DNA of 64,000 nt from Laburnicola sp. R22_1 (GCA_014281115.1 JACONQ010000016.1:1674001-1738000), one strand, 5' to 3'; shown: positions 52,871 through 64,000, counted from the stretch's first letter. Numbers and translations are program-made. The notes: a model not told the origin generated them from the sequence alone.

Positions 52871-53527
52871 GAAGTTAAAGTTAATTAAGATTGAAGGTTA
52901 TTATATACTACTATATATAGCACCTAATTCTAATTAAAAACTAATCTTAAACTTACTTATACTACCTAATACCTATAAGCTTCTAGTTCTAATCTAAGGT
53001 TTACTTACACTATATATAGTCTATTTAGCTTATTACTACTACTATTATTAGTTATCTATACTCGCGTACTAGATAAGCTAACTTAATAGTAGTAACTATA
53101 GCTAAGAGAATCTTATAGATTTATATAACGCTTTTACTACACTAGAGCTTATTAATAAACACTTTATTTTTACTTTTTACTTCTATTCTTATATTCTATT
53201 ACTAATAAAAAGTAATTTTATCTACTAAAGTAAGAATATAGTTTTATTAGTTTTTAAAAACTAAATAAACTACTAATTTAGCTAGTATATAAAGATTATC
53301 TTATAAATAGTTAAATATACTAAACTTTTATAAATAACTTTTATATTAATAGGATAGAACTTTAGTATTGTTATTTTAGTAGTAATAATATAAATATTTT
53401 GTATATAATTTTAGTATTAGTAAGTACTTCTTTAGAAATAATATTAATACTTAGAGAGATAGTAGGATAAGAAAATATAGTAATAATAAGAAATTTGTTA
53501 AAAATAACTTTATTATAGTAATAGAGT

Positions 53528-53656
53528 CGCATTTTTGTGACCACCTTTTCACGCTTTTTTTAATTACTAAGCAGGGGGCTCTGCTTTTTTTTGTTATGTT
53601 ATTTGAGATAAAAGCCTTTGTCGTGCTACCCCTAGGGAGTTAATTTAACGCCACAT
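53528..53656 (+). mobile_element. MITE-like insertion with 11-bp target duplication
   Basis: The conserved block alone, flanked by the direct repeat AGTAATAGAGT (53,517-53,527 and 53,657-53,667) and sitting inside a family X copy. The inverted end reads ATGTGGCGTTA; the other end carries TGTGACC. Confidence 0.75.
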
Positions 53657-53699
53657 AGTAATAGAGTAATAGACATATATTTAGTACTTAGACTCCTTA

Positions 53700-53716
53700 G
53701 CGAGTTCGAATCTCGC
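53700..53716 (+). other. tRNA T-arm-like hairpin
   Basis: GCGAGTTCGAATCTCGC forms a perfect 5-bp stem with the canonical seven-base TTCGAAT loop, followed by TCTCTCCCCC like a tRNA 3' end. No matching 5' half (acceptor strand, D-arm, anticodon arm) is found within 90 bases upstream, so it is at most a tRNA 3' fragment or tRNA-derived repeat end. Confidence 0.4.
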
Positions 53717-54973
53717 TCTCTCCCCCCTCTGGTTTTTAAACACCAAAAAACCAATCTTTGTGGATAAGAAGAAAAGTAGCCTAACTAAGCTAGTATCTCT
53801 AATAATTAAGAAATTTCTAACTATTTGAGCTAGTGTTAACTAAGTTATTAGATTAAACTCATAGGACGAGAAAGTTATTATTAGCAAGTCCCTCCAATAA
53901 TTAAGAAATCTCTAATTAGTTATTAATTAGTCTTAATAAGTTATTGAGATTTAAACTCATAGGATAAGAAAGTTAACTAACGCATATTACTATATTCTAA
54001 TTTAGGAAAAACTTTGTTGAAAATTTCAATTCACGCTTTGGATAGACAATAGGCCACTAGTGTTAGTTTTCCCTTAACCCCCTTTAAAAGGGCTTTTTCA
54101 CTAGGGGAAAGTGCCCCTCGTCTACCTATACGATTTGCCTATGGCTGTATTTACTTTACAGAAAATTTAGAAGTAATAGAAACGTTATTAATAATATTTA
54201 GTATATATTACCTTTATTTTACTTATAAGAATAGTAGTATATACTTATTAATAGATTAGCTTATATTATTTTTAATAGTTACAATAGTAGAGAATAGAAA
54301 TAGATAACTATGATTTTTTTGCGACTAAGAAGTTTATAATAAAAATATTACAATAATAGCAGATATCTCTCCTGCTATTATACACACAGAAAAGCGTTTT
54401 AAGGTATTAATAAAAAGGGGTTAGCGTGTTATAAGCGAGCTAAGCACGTCTATTCCAACTAAAAAAAAATCTACATATAAAACTATACGTAAGCCTATAT
54501 TACTATACTATAGTTTAGAGTAGGCAGAAGGAAAGATATAAAATAGCGCTAGCGCTATAACGCTATAATTATTATCTCCTTTACTATTATCTCTAAAGAT
54601 ATTACTAGAAGTAATAGCTATTATATTAGCAGGTTTATACTACTTATAAGATATATGCTAGAAACTTATATACTATAGGTACACTAACACTCTATCTCTA
54701 TATTAAAGTTAATCTTAATAAGGCTTTTACTATTATTTTATTTTCTACTATCTTTCTAAATCTTAATACTAATACCGCTATTAACGCTGCCTAAAAGTAC
54801 ACTTCCTATCTGCTTGCCACTATTACTAGGCCCACACTAGAGTACTACTCTATCTAGAAGATTATTAATAGGTTAAAGTAGAAAAAGGTATACCTTAGTC
54901 TATATAAGGTGGTTCTAGTATACTAGTTAGGCTAGTAATAGATTAGTAACGAAAGGCGTAATAATAAATATAT

Positions 54974-55099
54974 GTGGCGTTATTTTATCTACCTAGAGAT
55001 AGGACGACAAAGGCTTTCATCTTAAATAACATGACAAAAAAAGCAGAGCCCCCTGCTTAGTAATTAAAAAAGGCGTAAAAAGGTAATGACAAAAAAAAG
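54974..55099 (-). mobile_element. MITE-like insertion, inverted copy, with 9-11 bp target duplication
   Basis: Same block in inverse orientation (GTGGCGTTA..AATGACAAAAAAAAG), flanked by AATAAATATAT at 54,963-54,973 and 55,100-55,110. 126 bp. Confidence 0.78.
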
Positions 55100-55539
55100 A
55101 ATAAATATATAAAGTTTCTATTATAGTTTTTTATATTACTACTAGTTAGAAAGGCAGCAATGGATGGCAAGATTAAGGCTAAAGAGAAGATATTATTAAT
55201 AAGTTACTAGGGAAGAAGAGTGTTACATAGATGCGCTAAATTCTTATAGTTGTAGTATTAGGTAAGCATAACGCGTAAGCAGCGTAGTTACTAATAATAG
55301 TAAGAAAGTAAACGTTAGTTTTTTATATACGCTTTAAGTAAATTTTAATAGGCGTTAGAGCGCTTATAGATAGTAGGGCAAGTGCGCAGTAATTACTATT
55401 ACGTTAGTAGAGACTAGGAGTAGATTATATTTTTAGGCGCTAGACTAGAGCAGCCTTTCTATCCCAACCTACGCAGGCTCAAATTAAAAAAAAAGTGATT
55501 AAAAAGAGTGATTAACACTAAATAAACAATGCGAGTATA

Positions 55540-55757
55540 GATAACTATAGTATTACTATACTAAAGTCTTTTATTCCTTTTCTAAAGTTCTAAGTAGTCT
55601 CTTTATAAAAAAATTATTTATAGAAGTTGCGCTAAGACTATTAAGCTTACTTAGTAGTTTTAGCACAAAGCTCTTATATATAAAGTTTTTATGAAAAAGC
55701 TACTTAGAACTTTAAAAAGACATAAAACTTTAGTATAGTAATATTATAGTTATCTAT
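55540..55757. repeat. Large imperfect palindrome
   Basis: The left arm (GATAACTATAGTATTACTAT..) and right arm (its reverse complement near 55,690-55,757) match over about 70 bp with a 65-80 bp centre. It joins two family X ends head to head. Confidence 0.6.
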
Positions 55758-56055
55758 TCTTTCTTTACTATCCTAATTATTATAAATAATATAAGTTAAT
55801 ATATTAATAGGTATACAGCGCTATGCTTATAAGTAGAATAAAAATAATATATACTAGATATACTATTACTCTATTACTATATTAAAGCCCTTCTTAATAA
55901 AGTCTCTACTATCTCTTTAAGCCCTACTATTTATTTAAGTATTAATATTATTTATAAAAAGGTACTTACTATTACTAAAAGGTTGGCTTGCCAAACGCCT
56001 TTTTTAGCCTTTTTTTAGTTTAAGGTTAAAGTAGATTAAAATAGAAGGTTATATA

Positions 56056-56520
56056 TAGGCTGGTAAATGGGTTTAGGGTACCCAGATTAGGTATAGAGTT
56101 GGGTTGGGGTCGCATAGACCATAGGTATAGGTTGGATTAGGTTGCATAGACCTTAGGTTAGGTTAGATTAATTATATAAGACCTTAAACCTAACCTAACC
56201 TATACCCAACCTAATTATGTAAGACTCTAGTCTAATTACATAAGATTCTAGCTTAATTTAACTTAGTTTAATATTATTTAAAATATATTTTTAATTAATT
56301 ATAACAGCTATTTATTATAGACTAAATAAGTACCCTAGGGTTAGCTTAGGGTAGAGTCTTATATAATCTAGGGTTAGGTTAGAGTTAGGTTAGAGTTAGG
56401 TTAGATTATGTAAGACTCTAACTCCAACCGAACCCTACTTACGTAAGACCCTAATCCCAACCTAATCCTACTTATATAAGACCCTAACCCTAACCTAACC
56501 TATACCTATTTGCCAGCCTA
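56056..56520. mobile_element. hAT-like MITE, 465 bp, nested in family X
   Basis: Terminal inverted repeats TAGGCTGG(T/C)AAAT(G/A)GGT, flanked by the perfect 8-bp duplication GTTATATA (56,048-56,055 and 56,521-56,528). Removing it restores the repeat sequence seen in other family X copies. The interior is rich in GGTTAGGTTAG and its complement, and has no coding capacity. Confidence 0.85.
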
Positions 56521-57460
56521 GTTATATATACTATGTATAGCACCTAATTCTAATTAAAAACTAACCTTAAATATCTAATAATGCAATAATAGTTTAAACT
56601 TTAAACTTACTTACACCTTGCCTACACTCTATAAGCTTCTAATATATATAAGGTTTACTTATAGCGTATACAGCACACTTAGCTTATTACTATTACTATT
56701 ATTAGTTATCTACGCTTACGCTGCTACGCAGCGTACTTGCTTAGATAAGCTAATTTAATAGTGTTAATAGCTAGAAGGATTTTATAGATCTATATAATAC
56801 TTTTGCTATAGTAGAGCTTATTAATAAAGATCTTATTATTCTCTTTTTATATCCTCTAGTAGAGAATTTTAGTACTAATAAGAAGTAAGTATATTTACTA
56901 AAGTAGAAATATAGTGCTACTATCCTTTGCAAACTAGACTAGCTACTAGTCCAACTAGTATATAAAATAGCCTTATAAATAGTCAAGTATATCTATCCCT
57001 TATGCTAGATAAGTATTTTATAAATAGAATAAAACTCTAGCATAATTATATTAGTAGTAGTAGCGCGAAACTATAGCGTATACTCTTTAGTAATAGTAAG
57101 TACTTCTTTAGGAATATTATTAATACTTAGATAGATAGTAGAGTATAGAAAGATAGTAGGAGATTTATTAAGAATAACCTTAATATAGCAATAGAGTAAT
57201 AGAGTATCTAGTATATATTATCCTTATCCTACTTATAAAAAATAGTACGTACTTATTAATATAGTAAATATTAACTAATATTATTTATAATAATCTAGAT
57301 AGTAGATTCCCAATAATTAGTATAGCAAAGGAAAAATAGTTTATAGTATTGCTGCGCTAAAGTTTTATTCCTTCTCTAAAGTTCTAACTATAGCCCTTTT
57401 ATAAAAACTTTATATATAGGAGCTTCGCGCTAAGCAAGCTTAGTAGTTTAAATGCGCATT

Positions 57461-57582
57461 TTGTAATTACCTTCTTACGCTCTTTTTAATTACTAAATAG
57501 GGGGCTTTGCTTTTTTTAATATGTTATTTAAGATAAAAGCCTTTATCGCCCTACCCCTAGGTAGATAAATTAACGACACATT
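57461..57582 (+). repeat. Conserved 120-bp block, copy at the end of a family X member
   Basis: TTGTAATTACC..TTTTTAATTACTAAAT..GATAAAAGCC..TTAACGACAC, collinear with the block at 52,212-52,330 and preceded by the same family X sequence. Confidence 0.72.
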
Positions 57583-58126
57583 ACTAAAAAGTATACACTA
57601 AAAGTTTATACTATTACTACTAAGCTAACTGTACTAAAGTTTTATTTTATTTATAAGATATTTATTTAGTGTAATAAATAGGTATACGTAACTATTTATA
57701 AGGCCATTTATATATACTAATTAGGCTAGTAGCTAATTTAGTTTATAAAAAATAGTAAAACTATATTTCTACTTTAGTAAATATAATTACTCTGTATTAA
57801 TAATAGAATTCTTTAGTAGAGGATATAAAAGAATAATAAAGTCTTTATTAATATGCTTAAATATAGTAAAAGTATTATATAGATCTATAAGATTTTTTTA
57901 GCTATTATTACTATTAAGTTAGCTTATTTAAGTAAATACCTTTAATAGAAATTTTGACTATAGATATTATATAGTAATATAATAGTTTATTATTTATATT
58001 TCTTTCTAAATACTAGTAATTGCCCTTAGGTTACTTTATATTATAGTTACTACATATATATTTATTTCCCCTATTTTTTTAAAGAATCTATTCTGCATTA
58101 TTATTTTATTATTATCATTATGATTA

Positions 58127-58371
<245 letters not shown>

Positions 58372-59339
58372 GTATATTTATATAGTATTATTAGTAGTAA
58401 GTAGATAGAGGTACTATTATATATACTTCTTATTCTTTTTAATAGGTATTAGCTATATATAGTAATGTATAGCAAAATTATAGTTAGCTTTAAAATTTAT
58501 TCTTAATAGGTAAAAGTTTTAAAGCTCTACTATATACGCTACGTATACTAAACTATTATAAAATAACTATTTATATAGTAACTATAAGCTAATCTCTTAA
58601 AGTTAAATAATTTAGAAATTAGTTTATACTTAGTATAAAGTTAGTAAGCCTTTTATATACTATATATATGTGCTAAGCTCGCCAAACTCGCTTAGCTCGC
58701 TTATAACGCGCTAACCCCTTTTATTAACATCTTAAAACGCTTTTCTGTATATACAACAGTAGGAGGGATAACTGCTATTATTGTAATATTTTTATTAGAA
58801 ACCTCTTAGTCGCAAAAAAAATCATACTATATATTTATTTCTTTTAATATACCTTTTAGCGTTTTAGCATATTATAGTATTATTACTTTATTAATTTATG
58901 TATTCTTAGGTACTATAAGTATAAAAGTAAGGCGTGTTAACTTCTAGAGTAATTCTAATATAGTAAAGAGAAGAGGAGGTAGAGGATATAATAAGCAAGG
59001 TAGTATTACTAGGTATTTAAACCTATAGTAGTAATAAGTATTACTACGTATAGTATATAAGTATAATATAGTTACTAATATATATATAGATATCGTATAC
59101 TTAATTAATATAACTAATATTATGTAACTTATTATATAACTAATAACTAAGCGTTATATAAGCTTTACTATAGCTAGCTAATATTCTTTATAGTAAAAAT
59201 AGCTAAAAGGAATATATATATATTTAAGTAAATACGCTATATACATAGTATATAAGTATAGATAATTAATAATAATAGTAGTAATAAGCTAGGTATACTA
59301 TATATACTATAAGTAAATTTTATATAGGTTAGAAGCTTT

Positions 59340-59400
59340 TCTCCCCCGGGGTTAATTCATGATGTCACGTGATCCCGGGGCGGCTGTTTAACCAACCACT
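59340..59400. repeat. GC-rich element end with inverted CCCCGGGG
   Basis: CCCCGGGG and CCCGGGGC flank a 20-bp centre containing GATGTCACGTGAT. A RIP-degraded counterpart lies at about 51,118-51,190, so this is the edge of the repeat that continues to 59,960. Confidence 0.6.
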
Positions 59401-60060
59401 GTATTACGTAATTAATAATTTCTTTAATAATATTTTTCGCTACAATAATAATAACAAAAATTATAATAGTAACTAATCTAACTATTTTATCTAACTCTTT
59501 CCCTATAGTAGATCTTCCCTTGCAACTAGTAAGCTATATACTACTACCCAGGATCTCGCCACTGTTACCTATCTCCCCTATGCTTCCGTCGCCGCCACTT
59601 ACCCTCACCCTTATTGCTTAGTCGCAGTCCCCTACCTTAATAGCACCCTAAATAATTGCTACTGCGTCTATAAACTTCTTACGCTATAGCTGCGCTTTTA
59701 AACTTCTATAGTCCTTAAGGAACTGCCACTTATTATCTAGCAGCTACCTTATGCCTTTACTTTGCTAGTCCTTATCTTTAAGCTTTTTTAATAACGCCTC
59801 TACTTTGTTCTATTATTATAGTATAAACGCCTAACCTAATCCTCTATCTAGGTACTAAAGGAGTGCTTTGCACTCTAGAATTTAGAGTTATAAGACTAGC
59901 TAATAGGGTCTAAATAGCTAGGGCTAGGTGTTATTAAAAATATTAAGATTAAGAAGCCTCTCTAATAATCCTGCTTACTATATAAGAGTACTAAATCTCT
60001 AGGAATTATCTTTAACTTCATCTAGCTAATCCTCTATATACTCTTAGAACTCTACTATAG
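59400..60060 (-). pseudogene. Unidentified coding repeat, less degraded copy
   Basis: Read on the minus strand from about 60,060 to 59,400 one frame is interrupted almost only by TAG codons and otherwise encodes a coherent helical protein: segments include LDEVKDNS, AGLLERLLNLNIFNN, LECKALL, LDRGLG, NKVEALLKKLKDKD, LLDNKWQFLKDYRSLKAQL and KKFIDAVAII, then a Gly-rich SGGDGSIGEIGNSGEI and CKGRSTIGKELDKIVRLV. Such a pattern (frame kept, CAG turned to TAG) indicates a former gene of a repeated element hit by RIP. I do not recognise the family; no transposase, reverse transcriptase or integrase motif is visible in this part. The start is not identifiable. Confidence 0.55.
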
Positions 60061-60772
60061 CTATGCTGTCTTATATAGAAGAAGTAGTGTAGTTAGGCTA
60101 CTAGAATATTATTATATCGCTAGATATAATAGATAAAGAGCTAGATTTAAAAAATAGTAGTAGTAGTTGTACATTAAAGATAAAGATTTAGTGTACTAGG
60201 CGTTACTAATATTATAAGAGTAGGCAGACTTTATACGCTATGCGTATAGCAAACTATAGTTGCGCTATAGTTGCTAGATTGCAGACGCAATAACTAAACT
60301 ATAGTTAAGCATTCTATTACCTATACTACTTCTGCGATTGCAACTCTACAGTCTATTGCGGCTCTCTAATAGTCTACTAGTTAAGAGATAATATATAACT
60401 TAGTTATACTAAATAGTAGACTATCTATTAACTACTATTAACAATGCTGCTATAAAGAAAGTTAACAACAAAAATATTATTATTATATATATATTTTGTT
60501 ACTACTACTATATAGTACTAGATTTTAGTGCCTTCTATTTTACTCCTCTCTATGTATGGTGCGGACTTAACCTTAGTTAGAATCTCCACACAACAAAGAT
60601 ATTTAATAAGTTAGAAGCTTATAAGGTATAGGTAAAGTATAAATAAGTTTAAAGTTTAAACTATTATTAGGTTATTAGATATTTAAGGTTAGTTTTTAAT
60701 TAGAATTAAGTGCTGTATATAGTAGTATATAATAACCTTCTATCTTAATCTACTTTAATCTTAAACTAAAAA

Positions 60773-60948
60773 TGTAAGGGGCTAAGTGCCCTTCTATAGT
60801 TACTCGGCCTACTACCTTAAAGTTCTAGGACTCTGCTTCTGCCAAGCCAGAAGTATATATAAGTCTATAGTCAGAGTTACTATTAAACTTTATTAAATTT
60901 ATAAGTTTACTTAGGCAACTCTAACCTTATAGTCTAAAGCCCCTTACA
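60773..60948. repeat. 176-bp segment bounded by TGTAAGGGGCT inverted ends
   Basis: Begins TGTAAGGGGCT and ends AGCCCCTTACA, so it has both TG..CA ends and an 11-bp inverted repeat. It could be a solo LTR or a MITE; no target duplication is evident. Confidence 0.45.
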
Positions 60949-61134
60949 TTAAATTTAATCTATCTCTTATAATAGAAGAGATTATAAGATCTTTCTAATA
61001 TACTAAGAATAAACTCACAAATATAAGGAGTTACAGTGCAGTCTTTTATACTTAAATAACCCTATGCCTTAGTCTTAAGAGGCGCGGAGAGCTATAACCT
61101 AGTCTATAGTACCTTTAAGATAGATCTCTAGTAA

Positions 61135-61318
61135 GTAGTTAAGTTACATATTAAGATTACTTAACCCTATTAATAAACACGTAGTTAAGTTAGATATTAA
61201 GATTTCTTAACTTTATAAATAAACACGCAGTTAAGTTTAATACTAAGATTCTTTAACCCTATAAATAAATATAAAGTTAAGTTATATATTAAGATTTCTT
61301 AACTTTACAAAACAAACA
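61135..61318 (+). repeat. 46-bp tandem repeat, four copies
   Basis: The unit, containing GTTAAGTTA(N)ATATTAAGAT and CTTAAC..TAAATAAACAC, recurs at 61,135, 61,181, 61,227 and 61,273, an exact 46-bp period with about 80-90 percent identity by eye. Confidence 0.85.
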
Positions 61319-61628
61319 CAAATGCAATAGAGGGAATACTAGAGTCTTTTTATAGAAAAGAGAATATCCTTATTTCTTGCCTAGCGTAATAAGTTACTAA
61401 ACTCTAATAGTAAGGAGCTATAGAACTAGATATTACTACTAATCTTACTAAGAAACTATATATAGGAGGTTATAATAAGATAAAATATATATAGAAACTT
61501 AAGCTAGTCTACTAGTATCTATAAGTCTAAAGGTTAATAGGGCCCTAAGCACCTATCTAAAGAAGGGAGATAGTCTAGCATATAGAAGAAGACGCCTTCT
61601 AGAATATGCTAACATAAATTATAAGCTA

Positions 61629-63741
61629 CAGTAGGATGACACAAAAAAAGCGCCTGTTAAAAAGATATCTTTTTAAAAGTTATATAACTAGTTGAGTTTT
61701 AATACTATGTAAATAAAAGGTACACCGTTTTAAGGAGAAGGTTTCGCGAATTTAGTATAGGAGGTTAGTAAGAGCCTAGTAATCAGCGCTAACTAGAGGT
61801 ATCTTAGTAAAGTTAAGAGAATTTTTTCTTAAAACTTTGACCCTATAAAACTTTTTTCTACATAGAAAAAATTCTATAGCTTATATACATGATAGTGTCG
61901 TCCATAGGGACTATATAACCTAATTTTTATTATAGGTTTATTCATAGAAATAATAATTATAAGGAAAAAGATAAGCATTAATTAAAATTAAACAATTAGA
62001 TAGAACTAGTAAATAATATATAACTAGTACTTAGTATATCATCCTTTAGCCTCTATAACGTCATTATAACGCTTAGGCAAAGATAGTATACAATAATATA
62101 TAGCCTCCTGTGGAATTAAATCCCACTCCTCTTGTACAGCTCTTTTAAAGGCTTCTACACTAGATTTACTAGTGCCAAAGCCTAAAGAAGCCCTATTTCT
62201 TTGTCCTAGCCTATCTTTTAATAGACTTCAAACGTTTTCTATAGGATTTAAGTCTGGTGAATAGGGTGGATGCCCAAAAACAAAGACTTTATTCCTAGAA
62301 AATCACCTTTTCACCTGTGAAGTTCCGTGGATCTTCGAATTATCCTGTTGAAATTTCCAGCCTAGTTATAATTAGTATAAAAACTAAGATTATAAAAATT
62401 ATAATATATATATATATTATATTAAAAGAAAAAAGAAAAATGAAGAAAAAGAGATACTTTACTTACCTCTTTTTAAAAGAGGTTTTAAGACAGCATTTAA
62501 ACACTCCTGTATATATCTAGTTTTATTAAAGGTCCTAGTTTTAATAAAGTCCCTTAAAAACACTAGTTTAGAACGTCCTCCTATCCAAATACAGCCCCAG
62601 ACTGAGATAGAAATATCTCGCGCTTTCAGTGAATTAGTACTAGCTCAAAAAGAAAGATATAAAAAAAGTAAAATAGCCTAATTATAGAGAAGAAGGGCTC
62701 TATAATTCTAGAATTTAAAAGAAATTAATAACTTACTAGTTCTTCGGTTTTTGCGCTGTTCAGGCCTCATTTTCGATTTTCCCCTTTTTCTTATATATTC
62801 TTGCCTATTACCATGCCCCCTTTGGATAGTAGACTCGTCAGAAAATATAACTTTAGCAAAGTTAATATTTTCTAGCTCCCTAACTATCTCTTTAGTCCAG
62901 AATTCTCTTCTTTTAGCTCTTTCTTTAGTTAAATAGGCCTTTTTCTTAGAGACGTTAAAAGAATAATCTTCTCCTTTTAAAACTCTCTGTAACGTCCTCT
63001 TAGTAAAGCCAAAACTATTCTCTTCTAATAGCCTCTTATTTGTCTTCTTAGGGCTTTTAGTTAAATCCCTATTAATAACTCTTTTCTCTCTAGAAGTAAC
63101 CTTAGTTACTCTCCTTGTTTTACCCCTTTTAATAAGTTATCTCCCTTATTTTTCTTATTAATACGTCTAATAGCAGTCTTAATAGATTGTAGAGGCTTAT
63201 TAAGGGTAGTAGCACTAGTAGAATTAGAAGTATTTGCTTTTTTAAGTAAAGAAACTTGACTTTCGAGTTTTGACAATTTTGGCTCCATTCGAGGAAATAC
63301 AAAAGAGAAAATTTACTAGACAAAAGATATTATATTATACTATAATCTTAGTAATAAATCACGTGATTTAATTAACTTTTAAAATTACGTAATTATTTAA
63401 CCTCAAATAATTTCTTAATTAAGTTATATAAGTACTCCGAGATTTTCCCTACGTAATCTACACCAGGCCTAGAATAGCCAGTAACAATATGAGACTAGTA
63501 GCATACTAAATAAAAAAGTCATAACGCCTTAAAAATTGACTTTTTAGAAACACTAAGTTTAGAGATAGATACCTTGAGGACCCTGCTTAGTAAGCACGTA
63601 ACTAGTACCTAATCCTAATCTCCTATATATCTTCTTTAAAACCGTATACTTTTTATTTACATAGTATTAAAGCTCACTTAGTTATATAACTTTTAAAAAG
63701 GTATCTTTTTACTAGGCGCTTTTTTTTATGTCACCTTACTG
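61629..63741. mobile_element. Tc1-like transposon with long inverted repeats
   Basis: Ends start CAGTA(G/A)G(G/A)TGACA and are flanked by TA (61,627-61,628 and 63,742-63,743). The inverted repeats match well over about 110 bp (words AAAAGCGCCT, TTTTTAAAAGTTATATAACT, ACTATGTAAATAAAA) and more weakly to nearly 190 bp. Length 2113 bp. Encodes one spliced transposase on the minus strand. RIP damage is modest compared with the flanks. Confidence 0.85.
62024..63288 (-). pseudogene. Tc1-like DDE transposase, damaged
   Basis: Minus-strand frame from ATG 63,288 (MEPKLSKLESQVSLLKK). Helix-turn-helix region with SIKTAIRRINKKNKG and FGFTKRTLQRVLKGEDY; DDE core with VIFSDEST (first Asp), ISVWGCIW, FQQDNSKIHG (second Asp) and HPPYSPDLNPIENV (third acidic residue), followed by AVQEEWDLIPQEAIYYCILS. 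A 105-bp intron (62,362-62,466, GTAAGT..AACTAG) interrupts the frame just before FQQDN. At least five in-frame stops (for example TGA for Trp within VKRWF- and KGW-type positions and TAG for Trp after IENV), plus a disrupted stretch near 62,640-62,720, show loss of function. Each stop is explained by one G-to-A or C-to-T change. Confidence 0.83.
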
Positions 63742-63743
63742 TA

Positions 63744-64000
63744 TCTTACTAGCTTAGAGTAACTTTAAGTTATATTAGTAGCTTAACTAAACGCTAATAA
63801 ATAGCTCTAAACCTTGCTAGAAGTAATTACTAATTAACTTACCTAATTAGAGCAATATACTAGAGTAGAGACTATGCCCTTATCCCCCTTCTAAATAATA
63901 GTAGTAACACTAGCGCCTAGTGAAGCGCTACTAGAGCGCTAACGCCCCTAACTCCCTAACCTAGAGTTGTTCTCTAGAAGCTATTATAATTACTAGCGTT
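63744..64000. other. AT-rich flank
   Basis: Degraded repeat DNA to the window end; nothing assignable. Confidence 0.5.

Noticed and set aside
56056..56520. Interstitial telomere tract
   Set aside because: The words are GGTTAGGTTAG in both orientations, not runs of TTAGGG, and the segment has transposon-type ends with a target duplication.
60773..60948. Definite solo LTR
   Set aside because: TG..CA ends are present, but there is no 5-bp target duplication and no related internal retrotransposon sequence in the window, so it is listed only as a repeat.

Overview
The window is nuclear DNA of a filamentous ascomycete, most likely a dothideomycete of the Pleosporales type (inference). The signs are short 40-60 bp introns (GT..AG, CTAAC/CTGAC branch sites), a NACHT-WD40 protein, a DUF3435 recombinase-like gene, a fungal rhodopsin-domain membrane protein, and many DNA transposons carrying C-to-T/G-to-A damage typical of repeat-induced point mutation (RIP). 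The genome is bipartite here: gene-bearing, near-balanced DNA (about 1-19 kb and 30.5-51 kb) and AT-rich, stop-riddled repeat islands (about 19.1-22.7 kb and 51.1-64 kb).

Left gene block (1-19 kb). An acidic, Ser/Asp-repeat protein with a Cys/His cluster (1.4 kb); a decayed spliced gene (3.5 kb); the C-terminal tail of a pogo/Fot1-type transposase (4.7-5.3 kb); a three-exon STAND/NLR gene whose WD40 array consists of 13 near-identical 126-bp units plus a partial one (6.0-10.2 kb); a secreted AA11-like lytic polysaccharide monooxygenase with three exons (10.9-11.9 kb); a seven-helix membrane protein gene with a frame break (14.1-15.0 kb); and three generations of a DUF3435 tyrosine-recombinase-like gene with C2H2 fingers, one nearly complete (16.5-18.8 kb) and two truncated (15.6-16.3 and 12.5-12.8 kb).

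Transposon belt (20.2-30.5 kb). Four class II elements can be delimited by terminal inverted repeats and target duplications: a RIP-wrecked pogo element (20.18-22.37 kb), a 3.1 kb hAT element with a perfect 8-bp target duplication (23.04-26.14 kb), and two divergently oriented pogo-like elements lying back to back and sharing one TA (26.3-28.4 and 28.4-30.5 kb).

Right gene block (32-51 kb). A 99-aa Cys-rich protein, an archaemetzincin-type metalloprotease, a secreted protein with two copies of a four-Cys module, two members of a BTB-like family (one with its 3' end partly duplicated in tandem), a glutathione S-transferase-like protein, an F-box protein, and a five-exon rhodopsin-domain membrane protein. 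The block ends at an F-box-like gene cut by the AT-rich island at about 51.08 kb.

Right repeat island (51.1-64 kb). No intact gene seen. It is a nest of RIP-degraded repeats: a 1.1 kb family, a 120-130 bp block in at least five places (two with 9-11 bp target duplications), a 465-bp hAT-like MITE with 8-bp duplication, a pair of copies of an unidentified coding repeat at different RIP stages, a (TTA)n array of about 80 units, a 46-bp tandem repeat, and a 2.1 kb Tc1-like transposon with long inverted repeats. I could not run searches, so family names rest on motif recognition.
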